Source: an uncultured Dialister sp.
GTDB taxonomy: Bacteria > Bacillota > Negativicutes > Veillonellales > Dialisteraceae
NCBI GenBank assembly: GCA_934193095.1
Contig: CAKPUX010000003.1
Span: 1 to 64,000, forward strand
Length of the DNA stretch: 64,000 bases
Direction: 5' to 3'
Each line of letters opens with the position of its first letter. Position 1 is the stretch's first letter. The position numbers and the translations under genes are program-made. The notes under the pieces were generated by a model. That model was not told the DNA's origin. It ran no database searches and saw only the letters and a list, made by a program, of their open reading frames with translations. Shown piece after piece: positions 28,737 through 37,588 of this stretch.

Positions 28737-28742
28737 ATTATA
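28737..28742 (-). promoter_or_regulatory. Possible -10 box for the cobN operon
   Basis: TATAAT on the minus strand, 106 bp before the cobN start, in the only sizeable gap upstream of the operon. No good -35 box at normal spacing. The leader shows no cobalamin riboswitch signature that I can recognise. Confidence 0.35.
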
Positions 28743-28809
28743 CTACACATCTGCATATTTTAAATCATTTTGATGACAATTATAATCGAAATTTAACTTA
28801 CTTAAATAA

Positions 28810-28845
28810 AAGCGAGGCGGCCATTCAAAAATGGTTGCCTCGCTT
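28810..28845 (-). terminator. Terminator after the sugar-type binding protein
   Basis: AAGCGAGGC..CCAT arms with one mismatch region and loop TCAAAA, followed on the minus strand by TTTTATTT. Confidence 0.8.
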
Positions 28846-28929
28846 CGTTATACTGTCATCATGAAATTTCTAAACTGAGAAATGCTGTATCTCCTTAAGG
28901 ATCACTTGCTGAGTGAACCACTGCCATCA

Positions 28930-29958
28930 TCAGCCCTTAAAATTCTTTGCATCCATGATCGTGATCCCGGTATTTACATCTCTTTCAGAGACCGCCTTCC
29001 CATCAGCAAGTGCAGCAGCCGCCTTCACTGCTTCGTACCCCATCTTCTCCGGATTCTGTGCGATGGTAGCAAAGTGATAGCTACCATCTTTTAAGGCTGC
29101 CACAGCCGGTTCTGAAAGGTCAAAGCCCATGACAGCTAGATCCTTGCGACCTTCCTTCATGACTGCAGCAATGGTCGCCTTCGTAGAGCTGTTGTTGCAG
29201 GCAATGATCCCCTTCACGCTCTTATCCTGAAGAGTCTTTTCCACCAGTTCACCCGCCGTCTGCTCATCTCCGTAATTGATAAGATATGCTTTGGAAATCT
29301 TCCATTTCTTCGGTGCCACATTGTACCAGTTCGCAATGGTAGAATCCAGACGTTCCGAGATCGTGCGGCTAGCCAAGTTGCTGACATGCATGACGACAGT
29401 GATTTCCTCCTCTTCCGATACGCCGCTTTCTTTCAGAAGCTGCACCATCTTCTTCGCCACTTCCGCACCGGCCGCGAGGTTATTCGTCATGTAGGACGCA
29501 TCATAGTCTTCCGTATTCATCATCGTATCGACCAGAACGACCGGCAGCTTATCGCCTCGAAGATTCTTCGCAGTCTCGGTCAGACGCATGCTGTCAGCCG
29601 CGCCGAGAATAATGGAATCCGCCTTTTTCGCCTGCGCATCAAGCAGCATGGCGCGCTGCAGCTCCCAGTTGCCATCCTTATTCACGCCGCCTACATAGAC
29701 ATTGATCCCATTCTCTTCCCCTGCTTTTTTCATGCCGGCAATCACTTTTTTCCAATAGCTGCCATTTATGGCTTTCACGACAGCATAGACATTCTTCTGT
29801 CCGCTTTTCACGGAGGTGACTGCTTTGAAATCCTGCTTCGCCGGTGCCTCAGCGACCTTCTGTGTCACCGTGCCCTGCGGCTCAGCCTGATTGCCACACC
29901 CGGCGACCCCACCCGCCAGAATACATGCAGAAATAAGAAGTGCCCACATTTTTTTCAT
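28930..29958 (-). CDS. Sugar-type ABC substrate-binding lipoprotein, orphan
   Basis: A 342-residue type-I periplasmic-binding-protein fold (ribose/galactose/LacI-like). Seen: a lipoprotein signal ACILAGGVAGCG with the lipobox Cys at about 21, then VYAVVKAINGSYWKKVIAGM, QRAMLLDAQAKKADSIILGA, LPVVLVDTMM and VKGIIACNNSSTKATIAAVM, typical strand-turn segments of this fold. No permease or ATPase gene is adjacent, so it either serves a transporter encoded elsewhere or acts as a sensor. It sits alone, with its own terminator, between cobN and cobC. Ligand unknown. Confidence 0.85.
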   Translation of the reverse strand: MKKMWALLISACILAGGVAGCGNQAEPQGTVTQKVAEAPAKQDFKAVTSVKSGQKNVYAVVKAINGSYWKKVIAGMKKAGEENGINVYVGGVNKDGNWELQRAMLLDAQAKKADSIILGAADSMRLTETAKNLRGDKLPVVLVDTMMNTEDYDASYMTNNLAAGAEVAKKMVQLLKESGVSEEEEITVVMHVSNLASRTISERLDSTIANWYNVAPKKWKISKAYLINYGDEQTAGELVEKTLQDKSVKGIIACNNSSTKATIAAVMKEGRKDLAVMGFDLSEPAVAALKDGSYHFATIAQNPEKMGYEAVKAAAALADGKAVSERDVNTGITIMDAKNFKG

Positions 29959-30127
29959 ATTGATTGCTCCTTTTCCACAGAAGCATCATCGTGGAAAAAG
30001 AAATCTAAGATATTTCTTACAGGCGGCCACCATGATCGCTTCCATCATTAAATTATAACTTTATCCATTTTAAATGCTCTCACATGAATTTTCAACTTGA
30101 AAAAGTAAAGAGATGATTAACATACAG

Positions 30128-30162
30128 AAATGCCGCATGAACATAAGACTCATGCGGCATTT
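30128..30162 (-). terminator. Terminator after cobC
   Basis: Perfect 13-bp stem AAATGCCGCATGA with loop ACATAAGAC. It lies 60 bp beyond the cobC stop; the flanking T content is modest. Confidence 0.7.
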
Positions 30163-30222
30163 GAAAGTGTAAAATGTAGAAAGCAGGCCTCGGCCAGACA
30201 ACATTTCCTAAGGAACTACTCC

Positions 30223-30873
30223 TTATTTAAGTAGATGCGATGTCGCTGTATCTGCCAGATGACTGGTCTGATTCAGAGAAAAAAGCATATTCATATCATT
30301 CATATTATTTTCCCCGACAAAATGGCGGATCTCCGTGACACTGGCATTGGATAGGCCCATATTCCATGAACGCGCCAGCGGAATGTCGATCATCGCACAG
30401 ATGATCGTGCGAAGGGCTGCACCATGACTGACGATGGCATAGCTTTTATGATCTCCACGGGATAGAAGCTCCTCCATAAATGCCATTGTACGTACCTGGC
30501 AGTCGAGGAAAGACTCTCCGTTAGGGAGCCGCAGCTGGTCAGGATGGTGATACATCTCACTGATCATGCCCGGCCAGAGCTGATCGATCTCGCTGAAAGT
30601 CTTCCCCTCCCAGTCACCGAAGCAAAGCTCCTGCAGCGCAGGCACGATTTCAAGCTCCATGCCATGTGCCTTCGCGATGCCTTCCGCCGTGATTCGCGCC
30701 CGCTTGAGGGGACTCGTAATCACGCCGTCAAGAGGGATATCCTTGAAATAGGACGCCACTTTCTCCACCTGCGCCACCCCCATATCGGAGAGCGCCACAT
30801 CCGTCGAGCCCTGATAACGTCCTGACTTATTCCATTCAGTCTCTCCATGACGGATAAGATATAGTGTAATCAT
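30223..30873 (-). CDS. cobC: Alpha-ribazole phosphatase-like histidine phosphatase
   Basis: A 216-residue phosphoglycerate-mutase-type phosphatase. Seen: LYLIRHGETEWNKSGRYQG with the catalytic RHG, ITSPLKRARITAEGIA, ELCFGDWEGKTFSEI, and AIVSHGAALRTIICAM with the second His. The family is broad, but the position next to cobD in a cobalamin cluster favours removal of the 5'-phosphate from alpha-ribazole phosphate or adenosylcobalamin phosphate. It follows cobD by 46 bp on the same strand. Confidence 0.8.
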   Translation of the reverse strand: MITLYLIRHGETEWNKSGRYQGSTDVALSDMGVAQVEKVASYFKDIPLDGVITSPLKRARITAEGIAKAHGMELEIVPALQELCFGDWEGKTFSEIDQLWPGMISEMYHHPDQLRLPNGESFLDCQVRTMAFMEELLSRGDHKSYAIVSHGAALRTIICAMIDIPLARSWNMGLSNASVTEIRHFVGENNMNDMNMLFSLNQTSHLADTATSHLLK

Positions 30874-30919
30874 AGCTGTCGTCTCCTTGTGTTATCTCTA
30901 TTCACATCTGTCCCTCGGT

Positions 30920-31996
30920 TCAATTTTCCACAGCGCCGAGCGCCTTTATGAGAATCTGATTTTCTTCTTCTGTTCGCACAGCGACGCGGAAGTACGTCTC
31001 GTCCAATCCTTCATAATTTCCGCACTGACGGATAAATATGTGATACGGCATCAATGCTTTCTGCAGCTTCCCTGCCGTTTCAAATTTTCCAATGAGCTGG
31101 CAGAGAATGAAATTCACAGAGCCCGGCAATACTTTGATAAAATCCAAAGCTGCAAGATCGGAGGAAAGCGTTTTCCTTTCTTTCTGGCAATACATTCTGG
31201 TTCCTTTGATGTAGTCCTCATCGGATGCTGCCGCGGTCATGTAGGACTGCGCGAGGCCATTCACATTCCACGGTATCAGCGTATCCCGCAGTCTTTCCGC
31301 CAGCACAGGGTGGAGAAAAGCGGCTCCGATACGAAGTCCCGGCACGGCATAGAATTTTGTGAGCGACATCACGACCGCTCCGCAGGTTTCATTCACAAGA
31401 ACGCGCCGATAGGATACATCATCTCCTACGAAATCAATGAAAGATTCATCGATGATGAGGAAGCTCTCTTTCTTCTTTGCCAAATGAAGAACCGCTTCAA
31501 AGTCCGGCGGAGAGAGTAGCTGCCCGTCCGGATTATTGGGGTGACCGAGGTAGATCAAAGAATGCGGAAGAAGTTTCTTCTCGATTTCCTCTAAGGGAAG
31601 GGCAAATCCCTGATCCGCCTTGAGAAGAAAGCTGTCCACCGGGCAGCCCGCCGCCTCAGCAGAAAGGCGGTACTCCGAAAAGGACGGTGCCGGAACGATC
31701 ACTTTCTTCGGATGAAGAAGCTCGAGGAGTTTGTACATGAGCTCGGTCGCACCATTTCCGAGTGCCATCGACTCTTCCGGGATCCCATAACGGATGGAAA
31801 GGCTTTTCTTCAGCGCACGGCACTCCACATCCGGATAGCGGAGAGTCTCTTTTTCCCAGTGCGCAAGCAGTGCGGCTCTTCCCTTGGGAGACAGGCCGAG
31901 CGGATTGATATTGATACTGAAATCGAAGACTTTGTCCTGCTCCTCTTCGGAGAGGCCAAAGACATCGCCCCCATGGCGGGATGATTTGATAGACAT
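30920..31996 (-). CDS. cobD: Threonine-phosphate decarboxylase
   Basis: A 358-residue PLP enzyme of the aminotransferase class I/II fold. Seen: DFSININPLGLSPKGRAALL at the start, ALGNGATELMYKLLELL, YLGHPNNPDGQLL, DESFIDF, and the PLP lysine in SLTKFYAVPGLRIGAAF. It makes (R)-1-amino-2-propanol O-phosphate, the linker of the cobalamin nucleotide loop, from threonine phosphate supplied by the PduX kinase encoded just upstream. Followed by cobC. Confidence 0.92.
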   Translation of the reverse strand: MSIKSSRHGGDVFGLSEEEQDKVFDFSININPLGLSPKGRAALLAHWEKETLRYPDVECRALKKSLSIRYGIPEESMALGNGATELMYKLLELLHPKKVIVPAPSFSEYRLSAEAAGCPVDSFLLKADQGFALPLEEIEKKLLPHSLIYLGHPNNPDGQLLSPPDFEAVLHLAKKKESFLIIDESFIDFVGDDVSYRRVLVNETCGAVVMSLTKFYAVPGLRIGAAFLHPVLAERLRDTLIPWNVNGLAQSYMTAAASDEDYIKGTRMYCQKERKTLSSDLAALDFIKVLPGSVNFILCQLIGKFETAGKLQKALMPYHIFIRQCGNYEGLDETYFRVAVRTEEENQILIKALGAVEN

Positions 31997-32081
31997 AGTG
32001 AAAGTCCTTTATCAATGGATTTTTCTTAAAAAGCACGGATTGCATCGTTATCCGATCTCATCTGCGTTTTCTTAAATACAC

Positions 32082-32113
32082 AAAAGCACGAACTCTACCG
32101 AGTCCGTGCTTTC
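32082..32113 (-). terminator. Terminator after pduX
   Basis: AAAGCACG-ACTC arms with one mismatch and loop TACC, followed on the minus strand by TTTGTG. It separates the cobU-pduX unit from cobD-cobC. Confidence 0.75.
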
Positions 32114-32128
32114 ATTATAATGTATCAA

Positions 32129-32983
32129 TTAGATTTTTTCTACCTGCATACCACGATTGGTGAGGCTCACAAGATCGAGGAAGGTGATGCCTTCGACAGT
32201 GTCCTCCAGCTTTTCCCGAAGAGGCAAGGCCTCCATGCCCGGCGGCAGAATAAGTCCCAGGACAGTCCCGCTGTGCGCACAGATGACCCCTTTCCCACCA
32301 AGAGAAAGGCCGATCCGATGAAAATCCGCAAGCTGCTTTTTATACAGGATCTTCTGGTTGCAGAATGCAGAGATAGAGGCAGCCTCGCCTATGAGGTCAA
32401 TGGATTTTTCAGCGATGCCTTTCTCGAAGAGACGAAGAGCATGTGCGATATCCTTTTCATTGCTTTTCTGCAGAACGATAAGATCTTCCCTCGAATTGAA
32501 AGACATTGTGTCGATCTCTCCCCCGCAGTCATAGATGAGAATATCCATCGCCGGTGAGAGCCCGAGAGAACGAATCGCTTTTCCTTCCCTGTAGTCAAAT
32601 TGCACGATCCCCTCGAAGAAGGTCGCATCGCTTGGCTCTATAGAGAGCGCAATGTGAGCGATCTCCTCCATCGACAGCTTCCGCCCGAAGGAAAGCGCAA
32701 CGGCCTCTGCAACAGCACTGATATCCGCCGTACTCGAAGCAAGACCCTTTCCTTTCGGTATCGAGGAGATAAGGCGCACGGACGGCCGATCCGTCTCACC
32801 AAGGTAAGCCAGCGTCTTTCTCAGCGCTTCCTCTGCTTTATCAGGAAGTGCATCCTCTGCCTTTTCATCCACCAGAGCCATCGCATAGCGGTTGATGGGG
32901 CAGGTCACCATGAAGGAAGCCCCCTCTGCATAGCCCTGTATGAATTCGCCGCAGGAACCTGGCGAGCTAACTACATATGCCAT
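32129..32983 (-). CDS. pduX: L-threonine kinase, GHMP family (PduX-like)
   Basis: A 284-residue GHMP kinase. Seen: SSPGSCGEFIQGYAEGASFM at residues 6-25, the PduX/GHMP opening, then the ATP loop PKGKGLASSTADISAVAEA near residue 95, and GLSLGGKGVICAHSGTVLGL near the C-terminus. It makes L-threonine O-3-phosphate, the substrate of CobD. Although a longer frame is open upstream, AAGGGGG before the ATG at 32983 and the family start SSPGSCGE support this start; it overlaps cobS by 13 bp. Confidence 0.9.
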   Translation of the reverse strand: MAYVVSSPGSCGEFIQGYAEGASFMVTCPINRYAMALVDEKAEDALPDKAEEALRKTLAYLGETDRPSVRLISSIPKGKGLASSTADISAVAEAVALSFGRKLSMEEIAHIALSIEPSDATFFEGIVQFDYREGKAIRSLGLSPAMDILIYDCGGEIDTMSFNSREDLIVLQKSNEKDIAHALRLFEKGIAEKSIDLIGEAASISAFCNQKILYKKQLADFHRIGLSLGGKGVICAHSGTVLGLILPPGMEALPLREKLEDTVEGITFLDLVSLTNRGMQVEKI

Positions 32984-33720
32984 ACCTGCCCCCTTGTAAG
33001 AATGACGAAAAGCAGAGCCAGAAAGGCTTCTGTAAGCTCGGTGACAAATCCATAGGTATCGCCTGTCGTGCCACCGATCTTCTTGACGATCCAACTGTTC
33101 AACTTGAGCCCGATTGCGATGGCAGCCCCCGCCAGCAGAAGGTAGGTCCATCCGAAGAAGAGGGCAGGCAGCAATGCCAGCACAAAGGCTTTCTCCAGTG
33201 CATACTTCTCACGATAAGCGGCAAACGCTTTCCCCATGCCGTATGGCCGGGCATAGGGATACTCGCAGATAGAGATCACCATATTGAGCCGCCCCAACGT
33301 CGGCATCGCCATAAGAACCAGATAGAGCGGCGCATCCGCCGAGCCCAGCGAGAGCGTTTCAACCAGCACAAAGATTAGAATGGACAGCATACCGAAAGAA
33401 CCGATAAGGCTGTCCTTCATGATCTCCAGACAACGCTCCTTTGAGCGGCCGGAAAACAAGCCGTCCGAAGAATCCATCAGCCCATCGGCGAGTGTCCCCC
33501 CGGTGAGGAAAAGCTCTCCCACCACCAGAAGGAATCCCGTCAAAAGCGGTACACCAAGCGGCTTCATCAAGAAATAGATAAGGCACATAAAAGCGCCGAT
33601 GATCCATCCTATCACAGGAAACCAAGTGACGCTTTTCCCGAACTCCTCATCATTCCATACGGTGCGGTCGGAAATATGGATACGGGTCAGAAACTGCAGA
33701 CCCACTAAAAATGCATTCAT
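32971..33720 (-). CDS. cobS: Adenosylcobinamide-GDP ribazoletransferase
   Basis: A 249-residue membrane enzyme that joins adenosylcobinamide-GDP and alpha-ribazole (phosphate). Seen: FLVGLQFLTRIHI at the N-terminus, WFPVIGWIIGAFM, the signature GGTLADGLMDSSDGLFSGRS near residues 74-93 with its Asp-rich metal site, and KIGGTTGDTYGFVTELTEA near the C-terminus. About six hydrophobic helices. It lies 4 bp after cbiB and overlaps pduX. Confidence 0.95.
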   Translation of the reverse strand: MNAFLVGLQFLTRIHISDRTVWNDEEFGKSVTWFPVIGWIIGAFMCLIYFLMKPLGVPLLTGFLLVVGELFLTGGTLADGLMDSSDGLFSGRSKERCLEIMKDSLIGSFGMLSILIFVLVETLSLGSADAPLYLVLMAMPTLGRLNMVISICEYPYARPYGMGKAFAAYREKYALEKAFVLALLPALFFGWTYLLLAGAAIAIGLKLNSWIVKKIGGTTGDTYGFVTELTEAFLALLFVILTRGQVWHM

Positions 33721-33724
33721 GAAA

Positions 33725-34705
33725 TCACCAGAAGATATAAATCAGCACCGTCTCAAGCGCAATGAAAAGAATCGTCGCACCGTACATCATCATGATCGAG
33801 GTCATGATATGGTCCGACTTCAGGGGTGTCTCGGCATCCCCCATGTATTCACGGAATTCCGGTTTCCCTTCATAGTAGTTATACCCGCCGAGCTGCACAT
33901 GCATCGCACCGGCGACCGTCGCTTCCGCATAGCCGCCATTGGGACTCGGATGTTTCTTCGCATCACGCAGGCAGATCTCTACGGCATGACGCCAGTCCAA
34001 ATGCAAAAGGAATGCCGCTGCCACAAAGAGCAGAAAGGTGATACGCGCCGGGATATAATTCAGTACATCATCGATGCGTGCCGCAAAACGCCCGAAAAAG
34101 AGATAGCGGTCATTTTTATAGCCGAGCATAGAGTCCATCGTATTTCCTGCGCGATAGACCATCGCTCCTACCGGACCGAAAAGCAGAAAATAGAAGAGCG
34201 GAGAAATGATCCCATCCGTCGTATTCTCTGCGATGGTCTCGATCGTGCCGCGCGCTATATTGCTTTCATCCAGATTCTCTGTATCCCGGCCGACGATCCA
34301 GCTAAGTCGCTTTCTGGCTGTTACGAGATCCTTATCATCTTTCAGAAGATGGTATATTTCCAGACCGTCTCTGGCAAGCGAGCGTGGCGTCATCGTGAAA
34401 TAAAGGACAATGGTACTGATGGCTGCATAGAACCACAGTCCGCCAAGATGTCCAAGGTAAATCAGAAAAGCCGTCAGAAGACCTACGGTAAGCAGCACAA
34501 GCAGCACCGTAAGCATCCCGCGAAGAAACATATTTCCATCGGACGTCTTTTTCTCCGGATACAGGTGGCTCTCGTAGAAGGAGATCAGATTTCCGATAAG
34601 TACCACCGGATGCCACTTCGAGCGCGGATCGCCATAGACCGTATCCACCACGAGAGCCGCGAAAGGGATCGCCGCCTCTGTGATGGAAGTAAGAAGCCCG
34701 CTCAC
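33725..34705 (-). CDS. cbiB: Adenosylcobinamide-phosphate synthase
   Basis: A 326-residue membrane protein that attaches aminopropanol phosphate to adenosylcobyric acid. Seen: VVDTVYGDPRSKWHPVVLIG near the N-terminus, the family hallmark, ENTTDGIISPLFYFLLFGPV, and the loop HPSPNGGYAEATVAGAMHVQ near residue 255. Starts immediately after the cbiP stop. Length is normal. Confidence 0.95.
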   Translation of the reverse strand: MSGLLTSITEAAIPFAALVVDTVYGDPRSKWHPVVLIGNLISFYESHLYPEKKTSDGNMFLRGMLTVLLVLLTVGLLTAFLIYLGHLGGLWFYAAISTIVLYFTMTPRSLARDGLEIYHLLKDDKDLVTARKRLSWIVGRDTENLDESNIARGTIETIAENTTDGIISPLFYFLLFGPVGAMVYRAGNTMDSMLGYKNDRYLFFGRFAARIDDVLNYIPARITFLLFVAAAFLLHLDWRHAVEICLRDAKKHPSPNGGYAEATVAGAMHVQLGGYNYYEGKPEFREYMGDAETPLKSDHIMTSIMMMYGATILFIALETVLIYIFW

Positions 34706-36241
34706 TTATTCATTCTCCAGAATCTTATAGAAGGCGTCCATGTTGAAGTTCTTTCTGACAGTATTCGCCAGACGATCGAATTCCGACTCCTTATACTTTC
34801 TGTAGCGGAACTGGATCGGCAGATCTTCGAGTCCTTTTCTCCGGCGGAGCGCATTGATGACGGCACGGCGGATCTCATCATTATCGAATATGCCATGGCA
34901 ATAGGTACCGAAAACATTGTGTTTTTCATTGATGAATCCGTCCATGAGGTCGACCGGCGATTCGCTTCGTTGTGTGATATGGAAGAGAGCCTGTGCCTCT
35001 TTGGTGAGCGTCGTCTCGCCCATATGGATCTCATACCCACGCATGCCTTTGGCGGAGAATTTCATATCGAGGAAAGGAAGCTCCTCGCAGTCAAAGAGCA
35101 CCTGATAGGTATTCTTTTTGCCATGCATCGAAGTTTCATAGGGCAGAAGGCCGAGTCCTTCGACTTCATCATTTTCACTTTCCACGTGAAGCGGGTCACA
35201 GACTTTTTCCCCGAGCATCTGGTAGCCGCCGCAGATGCCGATGACAGGTACACCCTCTTCTGCCAGCTCACAGATTTCCTTTGCATAGCCCTGTCGCTTC
35301 AGGTACAGCAGATCTTCGGTCGTATTCTTACTGCCCGGCAGCATGATGAGGTCCGGATGACCGATCATATCCCCCTGCTGGACAAAGCGGACATTCACAT
35401 CCGGTTCATGATTCAACGCATCGAAGTCGGTAAAATTCGAGATCTTCGGAGTCTGCATGACAGCGATGTGAATATCTCTCATCACGTGATCGCTTGGCAT
35501 ATCCTGCAGGGAGACCGAGTCCTCATCGTCGATGCCCAGCTTGTCGAGGTAAGGGATGACACCAAGGACCGGGACGCCTGTCCTTTCTTTGAGGAAGGTC
35601 AGCGCCGGTTCAAGCAGGGTGATATCACCCCTGAACTTATTGATGATGAGCCCTTTCACGAGGGCTCTCTCATCCTCATCGAGCAGCATCAGCGTGCCGA
35701 CGATCGAAGCAAGCGCACCGCCGCGGTCAATATCGGCGATAAGGAAGACAGGCGCGTGGCATTCCTTCGCGATACGCATGTTGACGATATCATTTTTCTT
35801 CAGATTCACTTCCGCCGGACTGCCAGCCCCTTCGATGACGAGCGCATCATAATGCGTTTCCATATAGGCCAGGGCTTCCTTCACGCTCGCCCATGCCTGC
35901 TGGCTGTACTTGTTCTGGTAATCAGAAGCACTGTAGTTACCGACCGACTGCCCCAAAAGAATGACCTGAGAGCAGGAATTGCCCGTCGGTTTCAAAAGGA
36001 CAGGGTTCATCTGTACGATCGGATCCGCACCTGCTGCTTCCGCCTGCGCGACCGTCGAACGTCCAATTTCGCCGCCGGAACGGGTGACATAGGAATTCAG
36101 CGCCATGTTCTGCGCTTTGAATGGAGCTGTATTATATCCATCCTGCGTCAGAATGCGGCAAAACGCGGTACACAGGATGCTTTTCCCTACATGAGAACTG
36201 GTCCCCTGAAACATGACTCTTTTTGCGATCTTTGTCATCAT
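34706..36241 (-). CDS. cbiP: Cobyric acid synthase
   Basis: A 511-residue glutamine-dependent amidase for side chains b, d, e and g of adenosylcobyrinic acid a,c-diamide. Seen: FQGTSSHVGKSILCTAFCRI (P-loop) at the N-terminus, MALNSYVTRSGGEIGRSTVA, DIDRGGALASIVGTL, and a C-terminal amidotransferase domain with VIGICGGYQMLGEKV (Cys nucleophile) and a late GTYCHGIF. The ATG overlaps the cobU stop by 4 bp. The long open frame on the opposite strand is a shadow. Confidence 0.96.
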   Translation of the reverse strand: MMTKIAKRVMFQGTSSHVGKSILCTAFCRILTQDGYNTAPFKAQNMALNSYVTRSGGEIGRSTVAQAEAAGADPIVQMNPVLLKPTGNSCSQVILLGQSVGNYSASDYQNKYSQQAWASVKEALAYMETHYDALVIEGAGSPAEVNLKKNDIVNMRIAKECHAPVFLIADIDRGGALASIVGTLMLLDEDERALVKGLIINKFRGDITLLEPALTFLKERTGVPVLGVIPYLDKLGIDDEDSVSLQDMPSDHVMRDIHIAVMQTPKISNFTDFDALNHEPDVNVRFVQQGDMIGHPDLIMLPGSKNTTEDLLYLKRQGYAKEICELAEEGVPVIGICGGYQMLGEKVCDPLHVESENDEVEGLGLLPYETSMHGKKNTYQVLFDCEELPFLDMKFSAKGMRGYEIHMGETTLTKEAQALFHITQRSESPVDLMDGFINEKHNVFGTYCHGIFDNDEIRRAVINALRRRKGLEDLPIQFRYRKYKESEFDRLANTVRKNFNMDAFYKILENE

Positions 36242-36828
36242 AACTCTACTCCTCTTTCTTTGAGTTCAATGGTAATCCCTGCCACGGACAGATATACCTT
36301 GTCAGCACGCTTGGCGATATACTGATTCGCCAGACCGACAAGATCCCTGTATACCCGGCTCATGGCATTGGCAGGAACGATGCCCATGCCTAACTCATCG
36401 GAAACAAAAATGATCTCTTTATCAGTGACTTTGGAAATCGAATCAAACATACGATCCAGATCCTTCTCCAGGGCTTTCTGGAGCGTCGTCAGATCTTCCA
36501 CACCCAATGTCTCCACCGTAATCCCCTTCATATGATCCATCAGAAGGTTATTCACATACATGGTCAGACAGTCGAAAAGAATGTCATCAGCACCTGCGAG
36601 GATCTCATCCATCATCGGCCCTGCCTCATGCATGACCTCAAAGGTCTTCCAGTCAGCCGGCCGTCTCTCGCGATGAAGCATCACACGATACTTCATCTCA
36701 TCATCAAAGATCTGGCTTGTGGCGATATATCCCTTCCTTTTCCCTGTGGAATGATACATCAGCTTCTCCGCAAATTCGCTTTTCCCGCTGCGTGCGCCGC
36801 CCAGAACCAGAAAAATTTGATTCTTCAT
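36238..36828 (-). CDS. cobU: Adenosylcobinamide kinase/guanylyltransferase
   Basis: A 196-residue bifunctional enzyme that phosphorylates adenosylcobinamide and then transfers GMP. Seen: FLVLGGARSGKSEFAEKLMY (P-loop) at residues 5-24, HRERRPADWKTFEV near 52-65 with the guanylylated His, and VSDELGMGIVPANAMSRVYR. First gene of cobU-cbiP-cbiB-cobS-pduX, with GAGG six bases before the start. Confidence 0.95.
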   Translation of the reverse strand: MKNQIFLVLGGARSGKSEFAEKLMYHSTGKRKGYIATSQIFDDEMKYRVMLHRERRPADWKTFEVMHEAGPMMDEILAGADDILFDCLTMYVNNLLMDHMKGITVETLGVEDLTTLQKALEKDLDRMFDSISKVTDKEIIFVSDELGMGIVPANAMSRVYRDLVGLANQYIAKRADKVYLSVAGITIELKERGVEL

Positions 36829-36876
36829 TTCCTCATCACCTCATTTTTTCGTCCCTTGACGGGCATTTACCGTTAT

Positions 36877-36906
36877 ATTTTACCATAGTTGAGACTAGAT
36901 AGCCAA
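36877..36906 (-). promoter_or_regulatory. Possible cobU operon promoter
   Basis: Minus strand TTGGCT (36906-36901), 18-bp spacer, TAAAAT (36882-36877), 49 bp before cobU. The leader is too short for a cobalamin riboswitch. Confidence 0.5.
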
Positions 36907-37079
36907 TTACGTGAGCGGGTCTGACGGTAGAAAAAAGACGAGTCTTCTGCCTCAGCTTTTTCATTTTTTAACGGTTCATCTCTCATGCGATCAATGTTTG
37001 ACATACCTTAAGTCTATCGCAAAGGGAGATCGGATCCGCTGTCTGCCTCTCCTCCCCTGACGGCCGCATCCCCTCCCTC

Positions 37080-37109
37080 TTGCTTTCCTCATTCCTCATG
37101 GGGTACAAT
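37080..37109 (+). promoter_or_regulatory. Possible promoter for the 37157 gene
   Basis: TTGCTT (37080-37085), 18-bp spacer, TACAAT (37104-37109), 47 bp before the start codon. The rest of the 36.83-37.16 kb gap shows only a small GACGAGTC hairpin region. Confidence 0.45.
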
Positions 37110-37156
37110 GAGAACCGATACAGAATGTTTCAAGAAAACACACCAGGAGGTCAATC

Positions 37157-37504
37157 ATGGAAGATTTAGAAAAGCAGGATCCTTATCGCATCGAAATGAT
37201 GCGTACCCTTTGGGAAAACAACTTCAGAGGCACGATTTTTGATTACAGAGACTCGTATGTAGCAACAGTACGTCTGATCTTCAGCATTCCGCTCGATCGT
37301 GAAGAGGTCCCGGAAAATGCACCGGTCGTCGATCCGATGATTTTCGTTCTTGTCGAAGATACGGTACTGAAGCCGATCGAAGTCGTTGCATTCGAAGAAG
37401 CGATGACTCCGATCCTTGCCAAAAAGCTCGCCAGCAATGTCTTCACTCCGGATCGCATCGTTTATTTCTACCCGAGCCCGGCAGAAGGCGCAGAGACAAA
37501 ATAA
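37157..37504 (+). CDS. Hypothetical acidic protein
   Basis: A 115-residue soluble, acidic protein with no signal or membrane segment. Notable segments are LWENNFRGTIFDYRDSYVAT and FVLVEDTVLKPIEVVAFEEA. A strong AGGAGG site seven bases upstream and normal codon use support that it is real. I do not recognise the family. It is a single gene between the divergent cobU operon and the SRP RNA. Confidence 0.7.
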   Translation: MEDLEKQDPYRIEMMRTLWENNFRGTIFDYRDSYVATVRLIFSIPLDREEVPENAPVVDPMIFVLVEDTVLKPIEVVAFEEAMTPILAKKLASNVFTPDRIVYFYPSPAEGAETK

Positions 37505-37551
37505 AAAGAAGTGCCGCGGTGCGGCCCAATCAGCGTTTTCTTAAATTCACA

Positions 37552-37580
37552 TTTACAAAATGATCTTCATATAGTATAAT
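37552..37580 (+). promoter_or_regulatory. SRP RNA promoter
   Basis: TTTACA (37552-37557), exactly 17 bp, TATAAT (37575-37580); the predicted start near 37588 matches the 5' end of the RNA stem. Confidence 0.8.
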
Positions 37581-37588
37581 AGCCCTAT

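Noticed and set aside
28632..28800. Cobalamin riboswitch before cobN
   Set aside because: No GCCACTG-type B12 box or folded core seen; the leader is short and AT-rich. The gaps before cobU and cobI were also checked without success.
33599..36325. A very long plus-strand open frame (about 900 codons) opposite cbiP, cbiB and cobS
   Set aside because: It lies antisense to three well-recognised genes, has no ribosome site and no known motif; it results from codon bias of the real strand. The same applies to the long antisense frames over secA, cbiA and cobN.
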